The translations under genes were made by a program, and so were the position numbers. The notes beneath the pieces are model-generated. The model searched no databases and had not been told where the DNA came from. It was given only the letters and a program-made list of their open reading frames with translations. Shown here piece after piece: positions 17,538 to 25,275 of a stretch of 64,000 nt of DNA. How positions within the stretch are numbered: the first letter of the stretch is position 1; every line of letters starts with the position of its first letter. Source of the DNA: an uncultured Porphyromonadaceae bacterium (lineage in GTDB: Bacteria; Bacteroidota; Bacteroidia; Bacteroidales; Muribaculaceae); NCBI GenBank assembly GCA_947175645.1, contig CAMWNP010000002.1:1-64000 (forward strand), read 5' to 3'.

Positions 17538-18218
17538 TTGAAAAAGTCGTTCCTCATCATAATTATGTTACTCACATCAGTCAACTGCATGCTTGGCCAG
17601 GAAGCCAAGTATAAGTTTGATATGGGTGGGCAATTGGGTATGAGCGGATATCTCGGCGATGCAAACACCAGCAATATTTTCAAGCATCCCGGATTCTCGG
17701 CAGGTTTGTCTTTCAGATATATCCCGAACGTGAGAATGGCAGTTCGTGGCGTGTTCAACACGTTATCACTCAGTGGAAATACCGCCGATATGGAAAATGT
17801 ACTTCCTGATGGGTTGACCTATGACTTCAAATCTCAGGTTTACGACCTTGGGGTACGTTACGAATTTAACTTTTTCCCCTATGGTATCGGGGAGACATAT
17901 AAAAGACTCAGAAAACTGACTCCATATATTACCGCAGGAATCGGAGTGTCGTTGGCCACTTGCGATGGAAATTCGGCTGTCGCACCCAATATCCCACTTG
18001 GTTTCGGCGTGAAATATAAACCTCGTGAACGGTGGAACGTTGGTGTTGAGTTCACAATGACGAAGAATTTCAGTGACAAAATAGACGGAAAGCAACTCAA
18101 TGACCTGTATGGAATAAAGAGTTCTTTCTTGAAAAATACTGACTGGTACAGCAACATTTCCGTCAGTGTCACATACGAGTTCGGAGAAAGATGTTCAACA
18201 TGCCATTATGTCGATTAA
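17538..18218 (+). CDS. DUF6089-type outer-membrane beta-barrel protein
   Basis: This 226-residue protein appears to start with TTG at 17538, giving MKKSFLIIIMLLTSVNCMLGQ, a proper signal peptide. The first ATG in frame (17565) would cut into it. The mature part has alternating beta strands with aromatic ends (GLSFRYIPNVRMAVRGVF, VYDLGVRYEFNFFPYG, NISVSVTYEFG), as in small 8-strand barrels of the DUF6089 group. It has two C-terminal cysteines (CSTCHYVD). It sits 3 bp upstream of uppS, in the same transcript as bamA, which fits an outer-membrane role. Confidence 0.75.
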   Translation: MKKSFLIIIMLLTSVNCMLGQEAKYKFDMGGQLGMSGYLGDANTSNIFKHPGFSAGLSFRYIPNVRMAVRGVFNTLSLSGNTADMENVLPDGLTYDFKSQVYDLGVRYEFNFFPYGIGETYKRLRKLTPYITAGIGVSLATCDGNSAVAPNIPLGFGVKYKPRERWNVGVEFTMTKNFSDKIDGKQLNDLYGIKSSFLKNTDWYSNISVSVTYEFGERCSTCHYVD

Positions 18219-18221
18219 GCG

Positions 18222-18971
18222 ATGGAAACGATAATCAGCGGACTTAAATCAGGTACAATTCCACAGCATGTGGCTATTATCATGGATGGAAACGGTCGTT
18301 GGGCCCTGAAACAGGGGCTTGAACGTTCTGCCGGACATGTGCGTGGAGTTGACACGGTACGTCAGATTACCGAGATCGCATCGCAGTTAGGTGTACGTTA
18401 TCTGACTCTCTACGCTTTCTCCACGGAAAACTGGAACCGTCCGCAAAAGGAGGTGGACATACTCATGGATCTGATTGTCACCGCTATAGAAAGGGAAACT
18501 CCTGACCTTATACGCAATAACGTCCGGCTGGCCCTGATCGGTGACACTTCACGTATGCCGGACTTCGCGGTTGACCGGTTGAAACGCTGTATTTCCGACA
18601 CCTCCGCATCCACCGGTCTGACTTTGTGCCTTGCCATAAGTTACTCCTCTCGCTGGGAACTGACAGACACTGTACGTCGCATTGCCGCTGAAGTCAGTCA
18701 GGGTACACTCTCCATCAACGATATCACACCTGATATAATCGACCGTCATCTTGCAACCTCCTTCATGCCTGATCCCGACCTGCTGATACGCACGGGCGGC
18801 GACATGAGAGTGAGCAATTTCCTGCTCTGGCAGATAGCATATTCTGAAATATATGTAACTGATACATATTGGCCCGATTTCTCTCAACTTGACTTCTGTA
18901 ATGCCGTGGCTCTCTTTCAGAAAAGAGAACGGCGGTTCGGTCTGACAGGGGAGCAGGTCAGAAATCAATAA
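18222..18971 (+). CDS. uppS: Isoprenyl (undecaprenyl) diphosphate synthase
   Basis: This 249-residue cis-prenyltransferase makes undecaprenyl diphosphate, the lipid carrier for peptidoglycan and surface glycans, at the inner membrane. The first signature, HVAIIMDGNGRWA (~residues 17-29), carries the catalytic Asp. The C-terminal signature DLLIRTGGDMRVSNFLLWQ (~185-205) and SEIYVTDTYWPDF complete the family pattern. The length is standard. It lies between the DUF6089 gene (3 bp) and bamA (10 bp), a common Bacteroidetes arrangement that ties carrier-lipid and outer-membrane assembly together. Confidence 0.95.
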   Translation: METIISGLKSGTIPQHVAIIMDGNGRWALKQGLERSAGHVRGVDTVRQITEIASQLGVRYLTLYAFSTENWNRPQKEVDILMDLIVTAIERETPDLIRNNVRLALIGDTSRMPDFAVDRLKRCISDTSASTGLTLCLAISYSSRWELTDTVRRIAAEVSQGTLSINDITPDIIDRHLATSFMPDPDLLIRTGGDMRVSNFLLWQIAYSEIYVTDTYWPDFSQLDFCNAVALFQKRERRFGLTGEQVRNQ

Positions 18972-18981
18972 TATTCGCAGT

Positions 18982-21615
18982 ATGAAAATCCAATCACTTA
19001 TGCATAATAAGTTTACAATAATCCTTGCGCTACTTGCCGGCATCGTTTTCGGTGCATCGGCACAGACTGACACCATATACAATCCCCCGGTGATTTTTTC
19101 CGGAGTGCCTCGCGTTTATGAAATTGCAGATATTGAAGTAACCGGTGCTCCGAACTACGATGATCACATAATACTGCAGTATTCCGGACTCAAGGAGGGG
19201 CAGATGGTTGACATTCCGGGACAGGATATCAACAATGCCGTACGCCGACTGATGCGTCAGGGGTTGTTTTCACAGGCTCAGATCAAGGTGGTGAAAACTC
19301 TCGGTAGCCGTGCGTGGCTCCAGATCAATCTGCGCACTCAGCCGCGTATTTCAGAAATCAACTACATTGGCATGAAGAAAGGTGAGCGGGAGGATATTCA
19401 GGAACGTCTGCAACTTATGAAAGGTAACCAGATAACTCAGAATATCGTCAACCGTGCCGAGGCTATCATACGCAAATACTATTCTGACAAAGGGTTTGGT
19501 AACGCCGACGTAAAAATAAACCTGCGTGAAGACCTCTCCAACAAGAATGAAATGATTGTTGACATTACCGTTGACAAGCATGACAAAGTCAAGGTTCATA
19601 AAATCTATGTCGAGGGTAACGAGGTGTTCTCGGATCAGGATGTGAAGAGTGCCATGAAGAAAACCAATGAAAAGGGTAAACTGCGTAACCTCTTCAAACA
19701 GAAGAAATTCGTTGATTCCGATTATCATGATGACCTAAACCGAATTATTGAAAAATATAATGAAAAAGGTTACCGCGATGCAAAAATCCTTCATGACAGT
19801 GTAGTGAAATATGATGACAAAACAGTTGACGTCTACCTCACTCTTGAAGAAGGGAAAAAATATTATATCTCTGATATTGAATGGGTCGGTAACACTGTTT
19901 TCACAACTGAATTCCTTAATGAGGTGCTGAACATCACCCCCGGCGAGGTTTATAATCAGAAGCGTCTGAGCAAGCGTACCACAGATGATGAGGATGCGGT
20001 TGCCAACCTCTATATGGACCGTGGTTATCTGTTCTATCAACTCGTGCCAATAGAAAAGAATGTGCATGGCGATTCAATCGACCTGGAGATGCGAATGTTC
20101 GAAGGTCCGCAGGCACGAATCAATCGTGTGGCCATCAATGGTAACGACCGTCTGTATGAAAAGGTTATCCGTCGTGAACTCCGTGTGCGTCCCGGCGAAC
20201 TTTTCAGCAAGCAGGCTTTGATGCGATCCGCCCGCGAAATAGCCCAGACAGGTCACTTCGACCCGGAATCAATGGACATCCGTCCTGAGCCTAACGAGGA
20301 GAACGGTACGGTTGACATTCTTTTCAACCTTACGTCAAAGGCAAATGACCAGATTGAGTTCTCAATGGGTTGGGGACAAACCGGTATCATTGGTAAACTC
20401 GCGCTGAAATTCACCAATTTCTCAATAAAAAATCTTTTGCACCCGAGTACTTACAAAGGACTTATACCTCAGGGTGAAGGTCAGACGTTCACAATTTCCG
20501 CTCAGACCAATGCCCGTTACTATCAGGCCTATTCGGTTTCATTCCTTGACCCATGGTTCGGTGGTAAACGTCCCAATTCATTGAGTGTCAGCGCATACTA
20601 CAGCCGCCAGACCGGTGTGAACTCATCTTATTACAATTCTACTTGGTCAAACCCCTACCTTTACAGCGGTTACGGAATGGGCGGGTACGGGTATAACTAC
20701 AATGATTATTACCAGAACTCCATCCAGAATGCCTATGACCCCAACAAGGTCCTGCAGATGGCCGGTGTGACGGTTGGTTTCGGTAAGCGACTCAGTTGGC
20801 CTGACGACTATTTCACTTTCACTGCCGAACTTTCTTACAACTATTATTATCTGAAGAACTGGGAGTATCTTTACTATATGAACAACGGTACGTCCAATGC
20901 TCTCGTTCTCGGTCTTACTCTGGCTCGAAACTCAATTGACAACCCGCTGTACACCCGTAGCGGTTCACAGTTCTCGGTTAACCTTTCAATGACTCCTCCC
21001 GCATCTCTTTTTGCTCCGGGCAGAAACTGGGAAAAACTCTATAACGAGAATACCACTGAGTCAAAGAAGCAACTCTATCAGTGGATAGAATACTGGAAAC
21101 TACGTTTTAAATCACGTACTTACACACCGCTGACAGATCCTGAAGGAAAGTGGACGCTTGTGTTGATGACCCGTGCAGACGTTGGGTTGCTTGGCAGTTA
21201 CAACAAGTGGCTCAAATCTCCGTTCGAGACATTCTATGTAGGTGGTGACGGTATGTCAGGTTCATACACCTACGCAACCGAAACCATCGCGCTCCGTGGT
21301 TACGACAACGGTCAGTTCACTCCATGGGGTAGGGAAGGATACGCATACACACGCATGGGCATGGAACTCCACTTCCCCTTCATGCTCCAGCCCACAACTA
21401 CAATCTATGGTCTGGCGTTCGTGGAGGCCGGTAACGCATGGACAACAGTGAAGGATTTCTCTCCGTTCAACCTCAAGCGTTCGGCCGGTGCCGGTGTCCG
21501 CATCTTCCTCCCGATGGTGGGTATGATGGGTATCGACTGGGCTTACGGTTTCGACAAAGTATTCGGAACGCGTGGCGGTTCTCACTTCCACTTCATCCTC
21601 GGTCAGGAATTTTAA
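18982..21615 (+). CDS. bamA: BamA, outer-membrane protein assembly factor
   Basis: This 877-residue protein has a signal peptide (cleavage after GASAQ). Five POTRA-like domains lie at roughly 45-115, 118-200, 203-305, 308-385 and 388-455. A C-terminal Omp85 barrel (~460-877) ends in Phe (FILGQEF). The LRGYDNGQF motif (~residue 770) is the conserved loop-6 RGY element. It folds and inserts outer-membrane barrels. A Tyr/Gly-rich extracellular stretch lies at ~548-587 (20625-20740). Three Skp/OmpH chaperone genes follow, so this operon supplies both chaperones and the insertase. Confidence 0.95.
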   Translation: MKIQSLMHNKFTIILALLAGIVFGASAQTDTIYNPPVIFSGVPRVYEIADIEVTGAPNYDDHIILQYSGLKEGQMVDIPGQDINNAVRRLMRQGLFSQAQIKVVKTLGSRAWLQINLRTQPRISEINYIGMKKGEREDIQERLQLMKGNQITQNIVNRAEAIIRKYYSDKGFGNADVKINLREDLSNKNEMIVDITVDKHDKVKVHKIYVEGNEVFSDQDVKSAMKKTNEKGKLRNLFKQKKFVDSDYHDDLNRIIEKYNEKGYRDAKILHDSVVKYDDKTVDVYLTLEEGKKYYISDIEWVGNTVFTTEFLNEVLNITPGEVYNQKRLSKRTTDDEDAVANLYMDRGYLFYQLVPIEKNVHGDSIDLEMRMFEGPQARINRVAINGNDRLYEKVIRRELRVRPGELFSKQALMRSAREIAQTGHFDPESMDIRPEPNEENGTVDILFNLTSKANDQIEFSMGWGQTGIIGKLALKFTNFSIKNLLHPSTYKGLIPQGEGQTFTISAQTNARYYQAYSVSFLDPWFGGKRPNSLSVSAYYSRQTGVNSSYYNSTWSNPYLYSGYGMGGYGYNYNDYYQNSIQNAYDPNKVLQMAGVTVGFGKRLSWPDDYFTFTAELSYNYYYLKNWEYLYYMNNGTSNALVLGLTLARNSIDNPLYTRSGSQFSVNLSMTPPASLFAPGRNWEKLYNENTTESKKQLYQWIEYWKLRFKSRTYTPLTDPEGKWTLVLMTRADVGLLGSYNKWLKSPFETFYVGGDGMSGSYTYATETIALRGYDNGQFTPWGREGYAYTRMGMELHFPFMLQPTTTIYGLAFVEAGNAWTTVKDFSPFNLKRSAGAGVRIFLPMVGMMGIDWAYGFDKVFGTRGGSHFHFILGQEF

Positions 21616-21672
21616 ACCATTTGAGGCCTGAGGTGTCTTATATAACATAAACTACCTTAAAACAGAACAAAA

Positions 21673-22188
21673 ATGAAAAAACTCATAATTGCGCTTTGCA
21701 TCCTGTGTGGTTCCGTTTTCGGTATGTCCGCACAGAAGTTCGCTCTGATTGACATGGAATATATACTGAAGAGCGTACCGTCCTACGAAATGGCCAACGA
21801 ACAGTTGAACCAACTTTCACAACGCTGGCAGAAAGAGGTTGAGAATATCTCACGTGAAGCCGAAACGCTTTACAAGAACTATCAGGCTGAACGTGTATTC
21901 CTGACCGATGACCAGAAAAAGAAAAAGGAGGAGGAAATCATGGCAAAAGAAAACGAAGCCAAAGAACTCCGCTACAAATACTTCGGTCCGGAAGGTGAAC
22001 TTTACAAAAAACGTCAGTCTCTGATAAAACCTATCCAGGACGATATTTACAATGCCGTAAAAAAAGTTGCTGAGGAACGTGGTTATCAGGCCATCTTTGA
22101 CCGGGCTACCTCGGCTAATATAATCTTTGCTTCTCCCCGTATAGATGTCTCGAACGAGGTGCTTGCAAAATTAGGATATGCAAAATAA
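21673..22188 (+). CDS. OmpH/Skp-family periplasmic chaperone, copy 1
   Basis: This 171-residue protein has a signal peptide ending FGMSAQ. The mature part begins with the Skp strand FALIDMEYILKSVPSY and continues as a long charged coiled coil (~50-125). It returns to beta structure with YQAIFDRATSANIIFASP and ends in LAKLGYAK. Skp-type chaperones hold unfolded outer-membrane proteins in the periplasm for BamA, whose gene ends 57 bp upstream. It is probably trimeric, by family. Confidence 0.88.
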   Translation: MKKLIIALCILCGSVFGMSAQKFALIDMEYILKSVPSYEMANEQLNQLSQRWQKEVENISREAETLYKNYQAERVFLTDDQKKKKEEEIMAKENEAKELRYKYFGPEGELYKKRQSLIKPIQDDIYNAVKKVAEERGYQAIFDRATSANIIFASPRIDVSNEVLAKLGYAK

Positions 22189-22214
22189 TTGAAATAATAA
22201 ATACATATAAGAAA

Positions 22215-22712
22215 ATGATCAAAAAAATTATCATCGCAATTCTCATTGCTCTTCCCCTTTCTGTAGCCGCACAGGTTAAGATTGGTGTTATCGACCTTCA
22301 GACTCTCGTTACTGAAACCCCTGAATTCACTGAGGCTCAGAACACTCTCAAGGCTTCTCAGGAAAAATATCAGGCCGACCTTCAAGGTCTTCAGGAAGAA
22401 GGACAGCGTGCACTTGACAAGTATAACAAACTCAAGGAAGATGCTACTACTCCCGCGGGAATGCTTGAACGTCATGAACAGGAATTAACTGCAATTTCCC
22501 AGAAAATCCAGCAGACCGCGCAACTCTATGACCAGCGTCTGCAGCAGCAGGAGCAGGAACTGATGGCTCCTATCGTTGACAAAGTGCAGAAAGCCGCTCA
22601 GGCCGTTGGTCAGGAAAAAGGTCTGACCTGCATTCTGCCAACTGCAGCACTCATCTACATGAGCACTGATGTCATCGACGTTAATCCTCTCGTTAAGGAA
22701 AAACTGAAATAA
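22215..22712 (+). CDS. OmpH/Skp-family periplasmic chaperone, copy 2
   Basis: This 165-residue paralogue of the preceding gene has a signal peptide (MIKKIIIAILIALPLSVAAQ), then VKIGVIDLQTLVTETPEF, a Gln/Glu-rich coiled coil (~45-125) and a C-terminal LTCILPTAALIYMSTDVID strand region. It lies 26 bp downstream of copy 1 and is followed by a strong terminator at 22733, so the uppS-bamA transcript probably ends here. Confidence 0.88.
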   Translation: MIKKIIIAILIALPLSVAAQVKIGVIDLQTLVTETPEFTEAQNTLKASQEKYQADLQGLQEEGQRALDKYNKLKEDATTPAGMLERHEQELTAISQKIQQTAQLYDQRLQQQEQELMAPIVDKVQKAAQAVGQEKGLTCILPTAALIYMSTDVIDVNPLVKEKLK

Positions 22713-22732
22713 TCAGTTGTAGAAATTATACT

Positions 22733-22772
22733 GAAGGGTGTGAGGCTAAACTACCCCACACCCTTCGTTTTT
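22733..22772 (+). terminator. Intrinsic terminator after OmpH copy 2
   Basis: GAAGGGTGTG (22733-22742) pairs with CACACCCTTC (22757-22766), followed by GTTTTT. It separates copies 1 and 2 from copy 3. Confidence 0.85.
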
Positions 22773-22790
22773 AATATAGAAATTTTAATT

Positions 22791-22866
22791 AAGTAGATGT
22801 TGAAAATTAGTTTGTACTTAGTTCACAACATCTGCTTGATAATATAAAATAATTTTCAACTTCTAC
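22791..22866 (+). promoter_or_regulatory. Two competing hairpins in the leader of OmpH copy 3
   Basis: Bases 22791-22802 pair with 22826-22837 (12 bp, one mismatch). Bases 22793-22809 can instead pair with 22850-22866 (17 bp, one mismatch). Both use 22793-22802, so only one can form at a time. The second ends 5 nt before the ATG at 22872. This is either a regulatory leader or a decayed inverted repeat. No clear TAnnTTTG box is visible here. Confidence 0.55.
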
Positions 22867-22871
22867 ATATC

Positions 22872-23384
22872 ATGATTAAGAATATCATAATCGCAATGGC
22901 TCTTGTTCTGCCAATGCTCGCTTCTGCTCAGACCGGTAGGTTTGCTGTTGTTGACAGAGAGGCTGTCCTGGAATCTCTCACCGAATACACTCTGGTTAAG
23001 ACTCAGATTGCAGAGACCTCACGCCAGTACAAGGAAGAATATAACCGCATGACGGCTGACATCGACAAAAAATTCGAGGAAATTCAGGTTCTTAACCGTC
23101 AGCCCGGACTCGCTGATGCCATCAAGGAACGCCGGGTTCAGGAACTTCAGAACATGCAGAAACGTGCCCAACAGTTCCTTCTGACTGCCGATGAGGACCT
23201 CCAGCGTCAGGAAAAACAGTTGCTTGATCCCATAAAAGAACGGGTTCTCCAGGCTATCCGCAAGGTTGGAGTGGAAGAAGGCTTCACGTTTATCTTCCCC
23301 ATTAATCAGCCTCTGTTCTACAATTCTCAGGTAGAGGATGTAACTGAAGCCGTAAAAGACGCGCTTAACTTCCAGGCGGAATAA
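22872..23384 (+). CDS. OmpH/Skp-family periplasmic chaperone, copy 3
   Basis: This 170-residue third paralogue has a signal peptide (MIKNIIIAMALVLPMLASAQ), a GRFAVVDREAVLESLTEY strand, a coiled coil (~45-120) rich in Gln/Glu/Arg, and a GFTFIFPINQPLFYNSQVEDV C-terminal strand region. A terminator and a hairpin-rich leader lie between it and copy 2, so it is probably expressed separately. Copy-specific client preferences are possible but cannot be read from the sequence. Confidence 0.87.
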   Translation: MIKNIIIAMALVLPMLASAQTGRFAVVDREAVLESLTEYTLVKTQIAETSRQYKEEYNRMTADIDKKFEEIQVLNRQPGLADAIKERRVQELQNMQKRAQQFLLTADEDLQRQEKQLLDPIKERVLQAIRKVGVEEGFTFIFPINQPLFYNSQVEDVTEAVKDALNFQAE

Positions 23385-23637
23385 TCGGACAATAGAAACA
23401 GCGAAGCAATATCTTTCCGCTGAGGCATAAGCGCCGACATTTTGTTTGTAAGTTTTCTATGAGGCAGGCGTATGCCGTTGCCGGATGTGTGGTTTGCCGA
23501 ACGTTGAAATGGAACGGATAGTGACTGGGGTGAAAGATATTGTGACTAAATGTGATGCTTTGAAATTACATTTTGCTCGGCATGCACTTTAATTGTTGAA
23601 AAATTTCCGTAATTAAAAAAATTTGATTACCTTTGCG

Positions 23638-23645
23638 CTGTAAAA
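23638..23645 (+). promoter_or_regulatory. -7 promoter box for fabD
   Basis: TACCTTTG at this position gives a predicted start near 23651, about 10 nt before the ATG at 23661. The upstream 23385-23637 holds no gene. An 11-bp inverted repeat (23407-23417 and 23532-23542) spans part of it, with no assigned role. Confidence 0.65.
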
Positions 23646-23660
23646 CGAAAAAACAAAAGT

Positions 23661-24539
23661 ATGAAAGCATTTGTATTTCCCGGTCAGGGTGCTCAGTTTG
23701 TTGGTATGGGCAAAGACCTGTATGACAACAATCCTGTTGCACATGACATGTTTGAAAAGGCTAACGAAATCCTCGGTTTCCGCATTACCGACCTTATGTT
23801 TTCCGGAACTGATGAGGACCTCCGTCAGACCCGTGTTACTCAGCCCGCAATTTTCCTCCACTCCGTGATTCTTGCCAAGACCCTTGGCGCCGACTTCAAT
23901 CCCGACATGGTAGCAGGTCATTCATTGGGTGAATTCTCTGCACTTGTGGCTGCAGGTGCCCTCAATTTTGAAGATGGACTCCGCCTGGTTTCGGCTCGTG
24001 CAATGGCCATGCAGAAAGCATGTGAAGTAAAGGAATCCACTATGGCGGCCGTTCTTGGACTTCCGGATGAAACTGTGGAAAATATATGCAACACAATTGC
24101 CGGCGTGGTTGTATGTGCAAACTATAACTCTCCCGGTCAGATTGTTATTTCAGGTGAGGTTGAAGCCATAAAGGCTGCTTCAGAACGTCTGGCAGAAGCA
24201 GGCGCTCGCCGTGTGCTTCCTCTGAAAGTAGGTGGTGCTTTCCACTCTCCATGCATGGAACCGGCACGCGCAGAACTTGCCGAGGCTATTGCCGCAACTG
24301 ATTTCCACCGTCCTATTTGTCCTGTTTATCAGAATGTTGACGCTCTCCCTCACACTGATCCCGCAGAAATCCGTGCGAACCTCATCGCTCAACTCACCGC
24401 TCCCGTGCGCTGGACACAGACTGTACGTAACATGGTTGCCGATGGTGCAACTGAATTTGTTGAACTCGGTCCGGGTAAAGTTCTGCAGGGGCTCGTAAAA
24501 AAGATCCATGCAGATGCCACAGTGTCAGGCATGCAATAA
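23661..24539 (+). CDS. fabD: Malonyl-CoA:ACP transacylase
   Basis: This 292-residue protein loads malonyl groups onto acyl carrier protein for fatty-acid synthesis in the cytoplasm. It starts with the family's FPGQGAQFVGMGKDL. It has the nucleophile elbow GHSLGEFSAL (active Ser ~92), the QxxI-type NYNSPGQIVISG segment and the catalytic His in GGAFHSPCM (~200). Its length is standard. It is monocistronic here, between its own promoter and the terminator at 24569. Confidence 0.95.
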   Translation: MKAFVFPGQGAQFVGMGKDLYDNNPVAHDMFEKANEILGFRITDLMFSGTDEDLRQTRVTQPAIFLHSVILAKTLGADFNPDMVAGHSLGEFSALVAAGALNFEDGLRLVSARAMAMQKACEVKESTMAAVLGLPDETVENICNTIAGVVVCANYNSPGQIVISGEVEAIKAASERLAEAGARRVLPLKVGGAFHSPCMEPARAELAEAIAATDFHRPICPVYQNVDALPHTDPAEIRANLIAQLTAPVRWTQTVRNMVADGATEFVELGPGKVLQGLVKKIHADATVSGMQ

Positions 24540-24568
24540 AAGAAACCTTACTATCTCTCGCTAAATCG

Positions 24569-24605
24569 CAGGTTGCGTTCATTAAGTGGACGCAACCTGT
24601 TGTTT
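24569..24605 (+). terminator. Intrinsic terminator after fabD
   Basis: CAGGTTGCGT (24569-24578) pairs with ACGCAACCTG (24590-24599), followed by TTGTTT. Confidence 0.82.
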
Positions 24606-24631
24606 CATAGAAAAATACCTACTTCAGAGTA

Positions 24632-24662
24632 TTGCCGGTTGATTAATCAACTCGTAACTTTG
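24632..24662 (+). promoter_or_regulatory. Promoter with no protein gene behind it
   Basis: TTG at 24632-24634, a 20-bp spacer, then TAACTTTG at 24655-24662. It points into a 100-bp stretch that ends in a 17-bp hairpin, with no plausible ORF, so it may drive a small RNA. Confidence 0.6.
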
Positions 24663-24667
24663 CACTG

Positions 24668-24770
24668 GAATTAATTACATAGCGTTGTTTGGCTTCGGAT
24701 CATATTGTTTATGGTCTTATAGCAGCAAGAGGATGCATAACCCGTCAGGATGCATCCTCTTGCTGCTTGT
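24668..24770 (+). ncRNA. Candidate small RNA
   Basis: About 100 nt run from the predicted start of the promoter at 24632-24662 through the hairpin at 24721-24767. The only ORFs here (69-78 codons from 24685 or 24689) run on through the hairpin and antisense to yraN and do not look protein-like. I recognise no RNA family. The T tract after the hairpin is weak, so the 3' end is uncertain. Confidence 0.4.
24721..24767. terminator. 17-bp perfect hairpin, terminator of yraN and/or the candidate RNA
   Basis: Bases 24721-24737 (AGCAGCAAGAGGATGCA) pair perfectly with 24751-24767. It begins 3 bp beyond the yraN stop on the minus strand. The GGATGCATCC core recurs in the hairpin at 60325. Confidence 0.75.
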
Positions 24771-25144
24771 CAATACCGTTTCAGACTTGGGTAGAACGCA
24801 TCTTCCAGATGGTCGATGGTGTATCCCGCGTCAGGTGTCCCGACAATCAGAACCACATCAAATTGCACTTCATGAGGCAGATTATGGATGTTGACATAGG
24901 CGTTCGCTGCGCGTATCATGTTTGACTGTTTCTTTCGGTTGATGGCCAGCACCGGGTCAAATTCACCCTCGGTGCGTGTCTTCACCTCAACAAAGACCAG
25001 CCGGTTACCCTTTATAGCAATTATGTCTATCTCCAGCGGCGGCATCCGCCAGTTGGTCTCACGTATAGCATACCCTTTGGCCACGAGCAACTCAACTGTC
25101 AGGTCTTCACCCCATTTCCCTATATCTGCCCCTTTCCTTTTCAT
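24770..25144 (-). CDS. yraN: YraN family (UPF0102) nuclease-like protein
   Basis: This is 124 residues from the ATG at 25144. The restriction-endonuclease-like core is clear: GKWGEDLTVELLVAKGYAI, then PLEIDIIAIKGNRLVFVEVKTR, with the Asp and ExK of the family's predicted active site, and QFDVVLI. An open frame extends to 25246, but a minus-strand promoter box at 25216-25223 falls inside that extension and the family is about 120 residues long, so the shorter start is chosen. The role is uncertain; relatives are tied to DNA recombination or repair. Confidence 0.85.
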   Translation of the reverse strand: MKRKGADIGKWGEDLTVELLVAKGYAIRETNWRMPPLEIDIIAIKGNRLVFVEVKTRTEGEFDPVLAINRKKQSNMIRAANAYVNIHNLPHEVQFDVVLIVGTPDAGYTIDHLEDAFYPSLKRY

Positions 25145-25215
25145 TTCAATAAGTTTATGTTTTTCTTCTCTTGGAAAATACCGGGAAGTTTTATCCGGAA
25201 CTGTCAAAATCTCAG

Positions 25216-25223
25216 CAAATATA
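25216..25223 (-). promoter_or_regulatory. -7 promoter box for yraN
   Basis: It reads TATATTTG on the minus strand, 23 bp from the opposing TATATTTG box of the chaperone-MORN operon. The two promoters fire divergently and must share regulatory space. Confidence 0.6.
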
Positions 25224-25246
25224 CTTATTATTTCCATGAAATTCAT

Positions 25247-25254
25247 TATATTTG
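25247..25254 (+). promoter_or_regulatory. -7 promoter box for the GrpE-like/Hsp70/MORN/prfB operon
   Basis: TATATTTG is followed by a predicted start near 25260, about 16 nt before the ATG at 25276. It overlaps the in-frame TTG at 25252, ruling that start out. Confidence 0.7.
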
Positions 25255-25275
25255 CGCTTTAAACCGATTCTCACG

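Noticed and set aside
24685..24894. Plus-strand ORF of about 70 codons between fabD and yraN
   Set aside because: It crosses the 17-bp hairpin and runs antisense to yraN, has a Cys/Ser/His-rich composition unlike its neighbours, and the first half is better explained as a small RNA.
25145..25246. Longer start of yraN
   Set aside because: It runs through the minus-strand promoter box at 25216-25223, and the family is about 120 residues long, matching the start at 25144.
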